Shown: positions 29,889 to 42,604, numbered from the stretch's first letter. The stretch: DNA of 64,000 bases from Sepioteuthis lessoniana (GCA_963585895.1 OY757934.1:37752336-37816335); one strand, 5' to 3'. Notes: a model not told the origin generated them from the sequence alone. Program-made: numbers and translations.

Positions 29889-30482
29889 TGTATATTGACC
29901 TCCGACCCGGCCAAACATGCCATTCCAAAGACGGCGGAAGTGCATATTCCATTGGCGTGGGCGAGCTTGGCTGACAATATGGGACAAGGTAAAATCCCGC
30001 GGTATAGTCATAGACTGATGCACCGAAAGAGAGTGACCTGTGAACTGCATGACAGTTATTTCCGCTCGATGACAATCAAACATGCCATTCCAAGGACAGC
30101 GGAAGTGACACATCCCGATGGCAAGTTATGGGCAGATATAGAGTGGGCGATTGAACTATTATATAACTCGGTGAAGACAGGAAGTCAGTTAGTTTGGAGA
30201 CCAGTTGGTGAGAGGATGCTAGGATGAGGACATGTCCCAGAGAGGCTGGGCCCCCAGGCCCCCGGTTGAGCAGTCCAAGAGAACGAGAACGACACACGGC
30301 TATGTCCGGAGGGGCCGGGGAAGTCAATATGTTGCAGTTCTGTTCGGTCTTCAACTCCCTCTCACACACAAACCTTACAATAAAGTGAGAGGTATACTTT
30401 TTTAAAGAAGTCTTCGCTCGTCTTCATTGCCTTGTCGTCATTATTATTGTGCCATTATGTATATGTATTATGTGTTTTTACA
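29889..30482 (+). mobile_element. LTR of an LTR retrotransposon (second family member)
   Basis: Starts TGTATATTGACCTCCGACCC, matches the solo LTR at 62977 in order: ATTGACCTCCGA, ATATAACTCGG, GAGGCTGGGCCC, CCCCCGGTTGAGCAGTCCA, GTCAATATGTTGCAGT, CTCTCACACA and a poly(A) signal region ACAATAAAGTGAGAGG. It contains an internal duplication of about 32 bp (AAACATGCCATTCCAAAGAC at 29917 and a variant at 30080). No adjacent gag-pol coding sequence. Confidence 0.72.
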
Positions 30483-30689
30483 GTTAATCATAGTCATGGT
30501 TATTGTGTGGCTATACAACACTTCGACCTCTGGAAATCTCACCAGAACGGTTATGAACAAGATTAACGTTTTGATCATAGTTCATTATGTTCAACTGACT
30601 CGTCAATATCGAGTAGATTGGTTAACTTGCACCTTCTATCAAGTCATAAATATTTTGTACTTTACATATGAGTCTCCAGGACTTTCTAT

Positions 30690-31255
30690 AGGCCCAGGCT
30701 GCAGAATACACCAACTGCATCTCTGAAAATTTCCCCAACGAGGCCTAGTCAACTGGAGCTGTAGAATACACTGACTACTTCTCTGCAGAGGAGTGAGACT
30801 TCCCCAACGAATGTCCCAGATTTGACACTAAACAATCTGATGGTGGGTTTCCAGTCATGCAGGAGCTTTGGGGAATGCGGAGTACCCCTCCATTGCCATC
30901 GCTCTCAAGTCTACTCTGGGCCGGAGTTGGAGCACCTGATTGGGTCTTATCTAGGTTATATGGAACTAAACAGGGTACTTACGCTAAGCTAATTTTTTAA
31001 AAATAGAACTGTTTTGACATTTAAACAGTGTACTCATGCTAACATGAATTCCTTTAAATAGAACTGTTTTTAAATTTAAACTGTGTACTTATGCTAAACT
31101 GAATTGTGGGAAAGGGGTCAAATAGGAGTAAACTTTGTGCTTATGTTAAACTGATTTTTTTAAAATAGAATTGTTTATATGTATAAAATGGATTTGCCAT
31201 TAAATAACCTACAAAGGTGGATATTCCATAAAACCAAACCAAAACAAAACAAACT
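30690..31255 (+). repeat. Family H full copy with doubled head start
   Basis: The first bases of the head occur twice: CAGGCTGCAGAATACACCAA at about 30700 and GCTGTAGAATACACTGACTA at 30755. Then the usual head, middle units (GTACTTATGCTAAACTGAAT) and tail GGATTTGCCATTAAATAACC, GTGGATATTCCATAAAACC. Confidence 0.85.
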
Positions 31256-31393
31256 ACTTTCTGTTTGGCTGGAATGGCATATTTTATATTATGCTGACGG
31301 CAAGGAAGTTTGTGCGATGGTGACCTCTAGTAACCTCATCAATATTGGAGCCGGACGTCAACTCGATGTGTGTGAGTGAGCGAGTGGAGAGAG

Positions 31394-31395
<2 letters not shown>

Positions 31396-31441
<46 letters not shown>
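31396..31441. repeat. (TA)n microsatellite
   Basis: About 23 TA units. Confidence 0.96.
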
Positions 31442-31444
<3 letters not shown>

Positions 31445-31686
31445 CATAAATATATTCAGCAGATATGCAGGAATAACAGAAAAAAACTTCATAGCTTAAA
31501 GATAAAAATAAATAAATAAATAAATAAAAGTAATTAATTTTACACAACTGATGATCGCTCTAATAATATAATCTCCTTATCTATACGTTCAAATCAACAA
31601 TCCTCCATTGATTGAATATTGTACAGTGAAAATTACGAATTAAGTTAAACTATTAATATGGTAGACTGCATGTTCTTGATACAAAC

Positions 31687-31695
31687 TCTCTCTCT

Positions 31696-31768
<73 letters not shown>

Positions 31769-31790
31769 TATATATATATATATATATATA
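31687..31790. repeat. compound (CT)n(CA)n(TA)n microsatellite
   Basis: CT units to about 31727, CA units to about 31766, then TA units; three motifs in one tract. Confidence 0.96.
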
Positions 31791-31956
31791 CGAATAATAA
31801 TACAACATGTTGAGAAAAATACATTTAGCTATCTAAAAAAACAGTCAGTATATTTATATTCTGCATCATTATCTGGCAAAGATCGTTCGATTGACAGGAA
31901 ACTGAGCTAATTAATTTCATGACTGTAGATCGAGAATATGAACAAGTATATATAAG

Positions 31957-31959
<3 letters not shown>

Positions 31960-32010
<51 letters not shown>
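31960..32010. repeat. (TA)n microsatellite
   Basis: About 25 TA units. Confidence 0.95.
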
Positions 32011-32012
<2 letters not shown>

Positions 32013-32319
32013 TGTTTATGATGTCTTGTGGCTGTTTTTAAATTTGATAGTTGACACTATAGAAATAATAGAATCTTTTAATAAAAACATAAATTTCAAT
32101 TTTCTTTTTTGAAGTCCTTTTGATTATTTCACTTCACTATGACTGCCACTCAAACAGTAATATTTTTATGCCTATTCTCGAATTTTCTGTTTGCATTCCA
32201 TAACTGATGCATTCATATCGCTTGAATTATATTAAAATGCTTTTTGAAGTTTTTGCTTTTTTTCATGTTTTTTTACGAAATGATTCTATAATATATACAA
32301 CTAGAATCATAATACTATT

Positions 32320-32322
<3 letters not shown>

Positions 32323-32386
<64 letters not shown>

Positions 32387-32397
32387 TCAAGAAAAAA

Positions 32398-32441
<44 letters not shown>
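32323..32441. repeat. (TA)n and (TG)n microsatellites
   Basis: About 29 TA units (32323-32381), an 18-bp A-rich spacer, then about 20 TG units (32400-32441). Confidence 0.95.
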
Positions 32442-32443
<2 letters not shown>

Positions 32444-33000
32444 CAGTGTAATTCTAATGACGCTTTTAAACGACATCAACATTTGATAAGCAATTGATAT
32501 TAAATGGTTATTTACAGGTTTCTCAACCCACCGTGATTAAAGAACCATCTAACTATGTAGGTATATCTAACAAACTGCTTTTTTTTTCTATTCAAGTTTG
32601 AAAGAAAAAACAAACTACTATGTGGGTTAATAAAAAATTTCTCAAAAAATTATAAAGATCCCGTTAAAGGACATCCGAATTCTTTGTTGCTTTTTTCATT
32701 ATTCACAAAATAATCTTACATCAAATATTCATATTCTTGCAATTTTTTATTCAAATAATAGTTTTTTGCTGATCGTATTAACCAGAGTTAAGTATAAAAT
32801 TGGTGGTCAAATCGACAGGTCCAATTTTGGAGAATAAACACGTCGGCATGTATTTATGTTCTCGAAATAAAAAAAAAGTTAATTTATATCAAATGGAGTT
32901 ATAACAGCGCTTTCAGTTAAAAGTAGCCTCCCTTGAATTGTTTTTTTAAATGTTTTTTTTTTTTGTGCTACATTTTACGATGAGATGGCAAAATAAAAAC
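32442..33000. other. unrecognised A+T-rich sequence
   Basis: Nothing supported. Confidence 0.4.
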
Positions 33001-33002
33001 GC

Positions 33003-33372
33003 TCGGTCGACAGTGGCTTAGAATACGCTGACTATATCCCCTACACAGGTGTAAGACCTCCACTAAAAAATGGTTTCCGAGGCATGACACTTTACAACAC
33101 CTGATGGTGAGGGTCCAGTTCTAGAGATCTGGGGAATATTTGTGTACCCCATCAATGTTAGAGTCCAATCTTTAGTTAAAAAAATCTGCTATAATATTAT
33201 TCGTATTTGATTGATAGTACGTTAGCACAAATTAAAATTAAAACTTTTAAAAAACAAGTACACAAATAATGTAAAAATAAAGTACAATGAACGCGATTCT
33301 CTAACCTCTCGACATAATATAATCCTTGATGGGTTGACATGCCATTAAAATCAATCAATCAATCAATCAATC
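33003..33372 (+). repeat. Family H short copy
   Basis: Head ACGCTGACTATATCCCCTAC, CACCTGATGGTGAGGGTCCA; tail GATGGGTTGACATGCCATTA and (CAAT)n. Confidence 0.78.
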
Positions 33373-33930
33373 TATTTTCCAAAACAATTTCAAGAATAAT
33401 CTATGAATCGAATTAAAATTCAGTCGACGAACGCTAAGCAGATGCTTAATTCTTAATATTTCATGCATCTTGTTTTCAAATTTGCGATCATTTTGTGCGA
33501 TATACGATTAAGATGAAGTGCATGGTGGCGAAACTATTAGTGGCACGGAAATCGGAAAGGGCAAACCGTGTCCGAGTTAAATCTGTTTGCGTTCACTTAC
33601 CAATAAAATGAAATAATGTATGGCCATTGAATTCGATGATCATTATTAACTTAGCCAAAATTTAGCAAATAGGCTACATTGGTATTTTTTTTTTATTGTG
33701 GTGAAGGTTTTGTTGTTGGGAATTTGTAAACCTAATTCCGCTTAAAAATAAGACATACCTTTTTAAGTGCAGGTATTCATCTTCATATATTCTAAGCAGA
33801 ATACTTTAATTCAATCAACAAGGCAAAAACAGGAGGACGCACAGTTTTCTTTTTATTTATAAAGTGTGAGTGATAAAAACTAGGGGAAGATAACCTGACC
33901 TCTATTCAAATGTGGGATTTGGGGCTGTTT
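33373..33930. other. unrecognised sequence
   Basis: No family recognised. A 32-codon frame at 33513-33611 (MKCMVAKLLVARK and so on) has no support. Confidence 0.4.
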
Positions 33931-33934
33931 CAAA

Positions 33935-34208
33935 ACAGTTCTAGTTCAAGCAATTCATTTTAGCATAAGTACACAGTTTATTTCTATTTGACACATTGAT
34001 AGGACCCTATCAGGTGCTACTACTCCAGGTCAGAGTGTACCTGGGAGCGATGGCAATGAACGGATACTCCGCATTCCCCAAAACTCCAGCATGACTGGAA
34101 CCTCACCATCAGATTGTTTAGTGTCAAGTCAGGACACTCATTGGGGTGGGGTCTTACCCCTCTGCAGGGATGCCAATCGGTGTATCCTACAGCCTCAGCC
34201 GACTGTGC
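33935..34208 (-). repeat. Family H head copy, tail missing
   Basis: Inverted middle (AAACAGTTCTAGTTCAAGCA) and head (CCTATCAGGTGCTACTACTC, GTACCTGGGAGCGATGGCAA, ACAGCCTCAGCCGACTG). The hairpin tail is absent. Confidence 0.82.
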
Positions 34209-34369
34209 AAAAAGATTGTTGAATTACAATAATTATTCATAATAGTTCGTGCCAGGATGTTGAGTTAATCCAAAATCGAAGAGGAAGGAGGTGGCTTGGG
34301 TTAATTCTTAATGCTTCGAAATAGATTAGCCCGAAAAACCCTACCCTGGAATCAGCACTGATATATATA

Positions 34370-35246
34370 TGAGGATCATTAAATAAGTTTCCATACTTTT
34401 TTCCTATGGGCACTTTTATTGACAGTACACACATGAAACTCTAGTAGTCCTCTTCGAAGTAATCTCCTCCGGCTGCATTGCACTTGTTGTACCGTTCCAA
34501 CAACTTCTGGAAGGCCCCATGGAAGTCATCTTGTATGAGCGTGTCAATGACCTTCGTCACAGCCTCTTTCATCTCCTCAATTGTCTCATAACGACAGCCT
34601 CTAAGTTTTTCCTTGAGCTTAGGGAATAACGAAAAGTCACAGGACTATAGGGAGGGTGAGAAACTGTCTTGGTGCCGATCTTGGTTAAATAGTCTGTTAC
34701 AAGGATGGAGTTGTGGACTGGTGCATTTTCCTGGTGGAAATGCCACTGTCCCGATTTGAAGAGTGCTGGCCTCTTCCGACGAAATCTCTTCCTGAACTCC
34801 CTAACCCCAACCCTAACCCTTTGGCCAATCAACTCTGGTGTATTGACTTCCTTACTCCTCCCACACCTTTCATCATCCCTCACAGACTCCCTGCCTTCCT
34901 TGAATCTCTTATGCCACACAAAAACTGGTGGTCGAAAAGCAGTCTGAAGCATTCCCATACGTTTCTGTGGCATCATTTTTTCCAAGTTTAAAACACAATT
35001 TTATTGCATATCGTTCTTCTAAAGTGTCCTCACGTCCAGATTGCATTTTTGAAATTCACCAGCTGTGACAATCAGGCTTTAGTAGGGTGTATTCCGACTG
35101 CTGCTGTAGCCGTTCATTTGAAGCCGAAATCATAAAAATTCGTCAGTCATCTCACAAGATGTATAGCAATAACTTAGTGAATTTTCAAGAGTCTACGACA
35201 ATTCTAAATTCCTGTACAAAAAAAAAATTACTGAAGGCACCACGTA
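34370..35246 (-). mobile_element. internally deleted mariner-like transposon M2
   Basis: Left end GAGGATCATTAAATAAGTTT and inner block CCTATGGGCACTTTTATTGA are intact. The minus frame 34569-34985 joins an N-terminal piece (VWHKRFKEGRESVRDDERCG) directly to a C-terminal piece (RKRFRRKRPALFKSGQWHF, NAPVHNSILVTDYL, HPPYSP). The part holding the first catalytic Asp is deleted at the same place as in M1. The second catalytic Asp of the DNAP motif is Glu here (QENAPVH). A second deletion disrupts the last motif after HPPYSP. Inactive; could be mobilised only by a transposase from elsewhere. Confidence 0.87.
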
Positions 35247-35248
35247 TG

Positions 35249-35251
<3 letters not shown>

Positions 35252-35306
<55 letters not shown>
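35252..35306. repeat. (TA)n microsatellite
   Basis: About 27 TA units, immediately outside the right end of M2. Confidence 0.96.
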
Positions 35307-35311
<5 letters not shown>

Positions 35312-35679
35312 TGATCGTTTATCTGTTTTTTACAAGGCGAGGTGCAAGAAACAACTAGCCATTCTTGAAAGCCATTGCTATCATGCATTTTCGCCCTACA
35401 TTAGGTAGAGAGAAAAGTCAATTTTACGAGCTTTGTTTATTTGGGGAGTTAAGTTGGAATTTGGAGAGTTGAGAGTTTGTTTTCCTCTCCTTTCTAATTT
35501 TTTTTCTCAATATTACCCCTCTTGTTCATGATTTTTACTTATTTTAATCGATTCCGGTCATGACAATTCAAAAAGCGCCGGACGAAAGGGTCCATTTAGT
35601 TTAGTTTTATTATTTTCAACTGATTTAATAAAATGATCCTCCACCCGATTCAATTAATTATACAATTCTGCTGGACCAA

Positions 35680-35722
<43 letters not shown>

Positions 35723-35970
35723 TGCCTATGCAGGTTTGTACAACTGATACTTGTCAATTTTTGCAAAGAGTAAGTTTCTCTTTGATGTATTTTTACAAAG
35801 AAATGTCTTTGAGCGAAGTTAAGTGTTCGTCTCAGTCACAACTAGAAACTTTAATGTTAACCACTTAACCAACGAAACAGATCGCAGACACAAAGACTGA
35901 AAAAGACAAATTCGTACACAAGCATGCAGATGTGGATCGAATTTTTAGAGCCTCATTTTCAATAAGTATA
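35307..35970. other. unrecognised sequence with a TA tract
   Basis: TA tract at 35682-35719. A weak tRNA-like pattern on the minus strand near 35830-35885 is not strong enough to call. Confidence 0.45.
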
Positions 35971-36218
35971 TTTCAGTTAGAGTGTTCACCAAAGGCCTGG
36001 GAGACAGGTATTCAATCCCTGGTCAAGTCATAACAAAGACTCAAAAAATGGTACTTGATACCTCTTTGCTTAACCCTCAGCATTATAAGGTATGGATCAA
36101 GGTTAAAGTTGAGCAATCCAGAGAAAGGTGTAGCTCCCTTCCCTAACCCTCGGTGTAGTAGCTATTGAAAAGGGAGCCTTCGAGCCCCCATCGACTACGG
36201 TTGCCAACTTTACTTATA
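35971..36218 (+). mobile_element. SINE A copy
   Basis: Head GTTAGAGTGTTCACCAAAGG, B box GGTATTCAATCCC, body CATAACAAAGACTC and CAGCATTATAAGGTATGGAT, 3' end CGACTACGGTTGCCAACTTT. Confidence 0.9.
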
Positions 36219-36547
36219 TATAGTTATATCTTCGCATTTTTAAATGTAAGCCAACACCTTCGTTTCAAGAAGGTAATTGTGCACTTTTGGTGCTATTATT
36301 TATAAAATTTTCCGTTATCAATTGTAAATTTAAGTGAATACTTATCCTGCAACACACACGGAAGCCCATTTGATGGTACAGGGGAGACAACTTCAAAAGA
36401 AATATACTTGTCTCACGGAGCAAAATATAAAAATTAAACTATTAGACAACAATATTTCAATAATCAATAAACTTTTAAAAATTCAGACTTTTACACTAAA
36501 GATTTGATGACATGATATGAAGGCCTTGAAATATTCAATTTGATTTC

Positions 36548-37890
<1,343 letters not shown>

Positions 37891-37892
37891 TC

Positions 37893-38166
37893 ACTCCCAG
37901 TGGGTAGAGCGTTCGCCAATGGTCCGGGAGACCGGGGTTCAATCCCAGGTCGAATCATACCAAAGACTTTTAAAAAATGGTACTTGATACATCCTTTCTT
38001 AATACTCAGCATTATAAGGTACGGGTCAAAGGTAAAGTCGAGCAATCTAGGGCCCTCCCCTACACCTAGGTGTAGTAGTTATTGAAAAGGGAGCCTTCGG
38101 GTAGCCCTCGACTACAGTCGCCCTCGACTACTGTCACCCTCTACTACAGTCGCCAACTTCACTTAC
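37893..38166 (+). mobile_element. SINE A copy with triplicated 3' end
   Basis: Head AGTGGGTAGAGCGTTCGCCA with a clear A box (GTGGGTAGAGCG), B box CGGGGTTCAATCCCAGG, then the full body. The terminal CCCTCGACTACAGTCGC block is repeated three times in tandem (38105-38155), a small expansion private to this copy. Confidence 0.92.
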
Positions 38167-38184
38167 TTTATTATGAACCCCTTT

Positions 38185-38300
38185 ATTGTTCCAATTATGG
38201 GTTAAATAATATCACTGCTATTCCTCTATAAGGATAGCTTGGGTATTAAATTACCCAAGAAGGTCGATGTGCCATTAAACAAAGAAAAAAACACACACCT
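38185..38300 (+). repeat. Family H tail fragment
   Basis: ATTATGGGTTAAATAATATC and then GGTATTAAATTACCCAAGAA, GGTCGATGTGCCATTAAACA: end of the head plus tail with no middle. Confidence 0.65.
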
Positions 38301-38471
38301 TCGAATTACTTGCTTGACTTCAAGTTACATTAGACCTTATGAAGGATTTTTTTTTTTGTACAGTTGGACTTCGCCATCGTCGACAGAAGTTTATTTCATC
38401 TGTGGTTGGTACAATCAACTAAAACTCACTGTTTAAAAAAATTCAATTAAAACTAATTTGCAAAAAATATT

Positions 38472-38475
<4 letters not shown>

Positions 38476-38512
<37 letters not shown>
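38476..38512. repeat. (TA)n microsatellite
   Basis: About 18 TA units. Confidence 0.95.
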
Positions 38513-38516
<4 letters not shown>

Positions 38517-38739
38517 TAAAACGACGTAAACGCAATTCTTTGATAATAATGGTATTTTTAAATCTAAGAAAAGTAATCAATTTAACTATGCTAAAAATAA
38601 TTAATGCTTGAGTTCTCAGATTCTGAAAGTGTAGAAGAATTACTTTTTAAAAAGAACTAAGACTTTTTTCGCTTAATGATATTTTGAGATTTCAAGTGTT
38701 TGATATTTGCATAAAAATCCACAAATATATTTGCGACAC

Positions 38740-39538
38740 TTCGGCTGGGGCTGTAGAATACAACGACTGCTTCTCTGCAGAGGGGTAAGAAACCCTCACT
38801 CACCCAACTGGATATTGACACTAAACAATCTGATGGTGAGGTTCCAGTGATGCTGGGCTTTTGGGAAATGCGGAGTACCCCTTTATTGCCATTGCTTCCA
38901 GGTCCACTCTCTCCCGGAATAGTAGCATATGATAAGGGTCCTATCTATGGGTTAAATAGAACTAAACTGTATACTTATGCTAAACTGAATTGTTTGAATT
39001 TGAACTGTTTGACTAAACTGAATTGCTTGAAATAGAAATGTTTTTGACAATTATTGGCCCAGCGGTTAGAGTGTTCGCCAATGGCCCGTCGAGTCATACC
39101 AAAGACTTTAAAAATGGAACTTGATACCACCTTGCTTAACACTCAGCATTATAAGGTACGGTTCAAGGGTAAAGTGGAGCAATCCTGGGAATGGAGTAGC
39201 GCCCTCTCCTACACCTTGGTGTAGTAGCTATCGAAAAGGAAGCCTTCGGGTCACCCTCGACTATGGACATTTAAATTGCGTGCTCGTGCTAAACTCAATT
39301 GTTTGAAATGGAACTGTTTTTCACATTGAAACTGTACTTACACTAACTGTTTTGACATTTAACTGTGTGTAAACAAAATCTGTACTTGTACTAAACTGAA
39401 TTAACTGAATTAGAACTGTTTTGACAACTAAACAACGAACTCATGCTTTTCTGAATTTTTTGAAATAGACTATTTGCATAAAAAGGGATTTGGCGTTAAA
39501 TAACTTACAAAGGTTGATATGACATAAAACCCAAACAA
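38740..39538 (+). repeat. Family H full copy interrupted by a SINE A
   Basis: Head CGGCTGGGGCTGTAGAATAC to GGGTTAAATAGAACTAAACT, middle units, a SINE A insertion at 39050-39266, more middle units, and tail GGGATTTGGCGTTAAATAAC, AAAGGTTGATATGACATAAA. The interruption shows the H copy is older than this SINE A insertion. Confidence 0.87.
39050..39266 (+). mobile_element. SINE A copy lacking its B box, nested in family H
   Basis: Starts TATTGGCCCAGCGGTTAGAG, where TGGCCCAGCGG matches the Pol III A-box consensus exactly. After CCAATGGCCC it jumps to GTCGAGTCATACC, so about 25 bases including the B box are missing. The remainder is normal to CTCGACTATGG. Confidence 0.88.
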
Positions 39539-39548
39539 AATATATAGC

Positions 39549-40028
<480 letters not shown>

Positions 40029-40029
40029 T

Positions 40030-40320
40030 TTAATTGCGTAACGGTTATCGTCGTGGAAAATGGAATCGGTAACTCGAGTTCAAATCCTGGACGAGGCTGT
40101 TTGGGTTTCACTTCGAGCTAAAACCTTTGGGAAAGGCATGAATCCAGTTGTCCCCCCCTCCTTGCTAAGTGTGGATAGTAGAGCGAACTGAGTCTTTTAC
40201 TCTTGGCTCATCAACCAGTTAAGGAGAAGGAAAACTTTTAATCAAAACCATCATCACTTCTCTAAAAAAAACTAACCTTGTGCCACATCCCACCGATGGC
40301 TGAGGAGGAGGGTAAATATA
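40030..40320 (+). mobile_element. SINE B copy
   Basis: Head GCGTAACGGTTATCGTCGTG, B box CGAGTTCAAATCCTGGACGA, body and 3' end CGATGGCTGAGGAGGAGGGTAAA. The body is diverged (TAAGGAGAAGGAAAACTTTT). Confidence 0.88.
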
Positions 40321-40499
40321 AACTTGAATGTTTATTGATTTTTACGGTTTTTTCTTGTCTAAACTGAAATATGAGTTATGATCAAAATCTAACTATCAAC
40401 TGCTAAGCGTTAAGAAAGATGTATTTCAACTTAAGATTAAGAGTTCCCTCCTCTGAAATCAAAAGAACAGTATTTAGAATTTCCTAAGTTTTCCTTCGT
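40321..40499. other. unrecognised sequence
   Basis: Nothing supported. Confidence 0.4.
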
Positions 40500-40745
40500 T
40501 CGGCAAAGATTGCTTACAGTACCTTTTTACTGTTGGGATACTACATGAAACGGTCTCCCTTGTCACAGTGTTTGAGGAACTCTTTCACGTCACGAGTCCT
40601 TTTTGGTCACGTGACGAGGCGAATCCAGGAATCCAACTCATTTACAAACAGGACTCCAGAAGGGACAGACGTAATCGTTCGCTCCTTAGCCGCGACGTAC
40701 ATGGTGTCTCCCTATTTTTACCAGACCAGAGAATGAGTAAGTGAT
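40500..40745 (+). promoter_or_regulatory. CpG-clustered segment with CRE and E-box motifs (weak)
   Basis: CpG-dense compared with its flanks. Contains TTCACGTCACGAG (CRE-like) and GGTCACGTGACGAGGCG (palindromic E-box CACGTG) 12 bases apart, then TAATCGTTCG and GCCGCGACGTAC. A 67-codon plus-strand frame (40533-40736) crosses it, ending in a GAGTAAGTG that resembles a donor but lies after its stop region. Could be a promoter, an unrecognised first exon or a transposon end. Confidence 0.25.
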
Positions 40746-41138
40746 TTCCACCTCTTTGTTGTATGGACTTCTCTGCATGTTCCTCGAAAGTATTCCGACT
40801 CTTTTATTCCTCTCAACGGGAACTTAGTCTCCCTTCTTGTTTGATGTAGAATTAAATGTTATATAGTAATAATTCTCTTGTCTGTTCTTCCGACTGAAAA
40901 TTCTGTGTTTGGTTATTCTCGTTTGGATAACCGATTTCATTATACAAAGTAGGCGTTAGCAACGGGTTTACACCTCGTTAAACCTTATTCCACCAAATCA
41001 AAAGATAAGTTTCGCCCTTATATGAGTTATAGTCTCCAGCAGAACAAGAAGGAGACTTTAATTTTGTCGAGACTCTTGCATATTCCATTGTTCGGAAAAT
41101 AATGGCCGATTTATTTACACATTGAAATACTTCCGCTG
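40746..41138. other. unrecognised sequence
   Basis: Nothing supported. Confidence 0.4.
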
Positions 41139-41139
41139 T

Positions 41140-41465
41140 TAATTGAACTGAGGAAACACTGACTGTATCCCTTACAGAGAGGTACCAACAAAAAACAGGG
41201 TTCCTGAATAGACACTTTACTGCATCGGATGGTGAGATCCAGTTCTGGACTTCTGGGGAGTGTGAAGTAGCCCTTTATTGCCATTCTTGCCAAGTACATT
41301 CTGGACCAGGGTAGTAGTAACTGTTAAAATCTCATTTATGGGTTGAAAAAACCCTTTTGAAACAACGACAGAAAAATGTTAAGAACAGACTAGAAACGCG
41401 ATTCCCAAAGTAAAAAGCATCAGATAATCCTAGACGGGTTGACATGCCGTTAAAATCATCGAACC
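41140..41465 (+). repeat. Family H short copy
   Basis: AACACTGACTGTATCCCTTA, GCATCGGATGGTGAGATCCA, GTGAAGTAGCCCTTTATTGC, then tail GACGGGTTGACATGCCGTTA. Confidence 0.8.
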
Positions 41466-41518
41466 AGTTGAAATACAAAATCGCTTATAATTTTATTATC
41501 AACCGATTTCTCTCCCCC

Positions 41519-41522
41519 ACCG

Positions 41523-41563
<41 letters not shown>
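41519..41563. repeat. compound (CT)n(AT)n microsatellite
   Basis: About 11 CT units then about 11 AT units, touching the LINE fragment. Confidence 0.94.
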
Positions 41564-41564
<1 letters not shown>

Positions 41565-41754
41565 GCAGTAGTGTTTCGGCTTGGTTGGGTGTATTTGCCA
41601 GTATCGCTATGTCATCGGCGTAGTCGGCGTCGGTAATTGCTTCTTTTCTTTGTCAGCTCGAAGACGTTTTCTCTGATTTTATCGATCGATGTTCTAAGCT
41701 CGCAGTCTAGGCAGATGATAAAGAGGTATGGGGCTAGCGTGTCCCCTTGTAGTA

Positions 41755-41755
<1 letters not shown>
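41565..41755 (-). pseudogene. RTE-like LINE fragment with the YADD motif
   Basis: Matches 50885-51096 closely on the same strand. The minus strand encodes DYADDIAIL, the reverse transcriptase catalytic box. About 18 bases (the CCGCAACAACA region) are missing relative to the longer copy. Both ends stop at TA tracts. Confidence 0.85.

Positions 41756-41781
<26 letters not shown>
41756..41781. repeat. (TA)n microsatellite
   Basis: About 12 TA units on the other side of the LINE fragment. Confidence 0.93.
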
Positions 41782-41785
<4 letters not shown>

Positions 41786-41957
41786 CATATAAATTCAAGT
41801 CCATGAATTACTAATATGGAATAATTCATATACAGAATATATTAGAACTTTCTTATAATTCTAACAGTGCTCGATGTATGGCGATTAATACAAAAGAATA
41901 TACCGAAAAACTCACATACAGAGCAAATATGTATCTGTAATATCAAAGAAAACGCAA

Positions 41958-42207
41958 CAGATATTATGCCATGATAAACTTATTTCGACAATTCACTAAT
42001 TACGAATCTCTTCATCAGATGGCTGCATAATTCAAATGGAGATAATTAAAACATGTTCTTTGTATGGTACAAGTCCTAGTATCGCAGTTTCAAAGTGAAG
42101 TGTGTATTTATGCACGATTATGCCCCTTTTACATGTATCTAAGTGAATTTTTGAGCATAAATGTTTTACTGGAGAGATGATAAATTAATAATGGCATAAT
42201 ATCTGAT
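41958..42207. mobile_element. MITE with TIRs containing CAGATATTATGCCAT
   Basis: ACAGATATTATGCCATGATAA at 41958 and its inverse at about 42187-42207 (ATGGCATAATATCTG) form terminal inverted repeats of about 25 bp. The 250-bp interior is non-coding. Interior 42053-42183 recurs with one mismatch at 45284-45414. Confidence 0.65.
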
Positions 42208-42234
42208 GAGTTTTCTTTCATATATATATATCAT

Positions 42235-42512
42235 ATTTACCCAACCACTCCGCTCGGGCAGGATATGACACAAGGTCAGTTTTTAATTGGAGTTTAACAG
42301 GTTTGAATTCAGAGTTTTCCTTCTCCTAGACCAGTTGCCTCACCAAGACAGAAGAACCTAGTCTGCCCTACTATTTACCCATAGTGGGAGGGAGAATAAT
42401 TGGATTCATACCTTCCCCAAGGGTATTAGTGCTATGTCAAATGCTATGAGTCTCGTCCAGGATTTGAACTCATGTCGCCGTGTCCATTTCCTACGACGAT
42501 AACCATTACACT

Positions 42513-42515
<3 letters not shown>
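42235..42515 (-). mobile_element. SINE B copy
   Basis: Full minus-strand copy, 3' end CCAACCACTCCGCTCGGGCA at left, head end GATAACCATTACACTACG at right, abutting a TG tract so that the first bases of the head are lost. Confidence 0.92.

Positions 42516-42578
<63 letters not shown>
42516..42578. repeat. (TG)n microsatellite
   Basis: About 31 TG units. Confidence 0.96.
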
Positions 42579-42580
<2 letters not shown>

Positions 42581-42604
42581 ACAATGTCTCTTTCGACACA
42601 CAAG

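Noticed and set aside
29793..30227. Frames of 70-110 codons on both strands
   Set aside because: They lie inside the LTR at 29889-30482 and include its internal duplication; no protein family recognised.
33513..33611. 32-codon frame MKCMVAKLLVARK...
   Set aside because: Too short, no homology recognised, no context.
34799..34822. Interstitial telomere repeat (CCCTAA-like)
   Set aside because: CTAACCCCAACCCTAACCCT lies at the mariner deletion joint and corresponds to transposase codons for Arg-Val-Arg-Val; a short chance resemblance.
35825..35890. tRNA-like pattern on the minus strand (GGTTAAGTGGTTAAC)
   Set aside because: The B-box part is too decayed and no SINE body follows.
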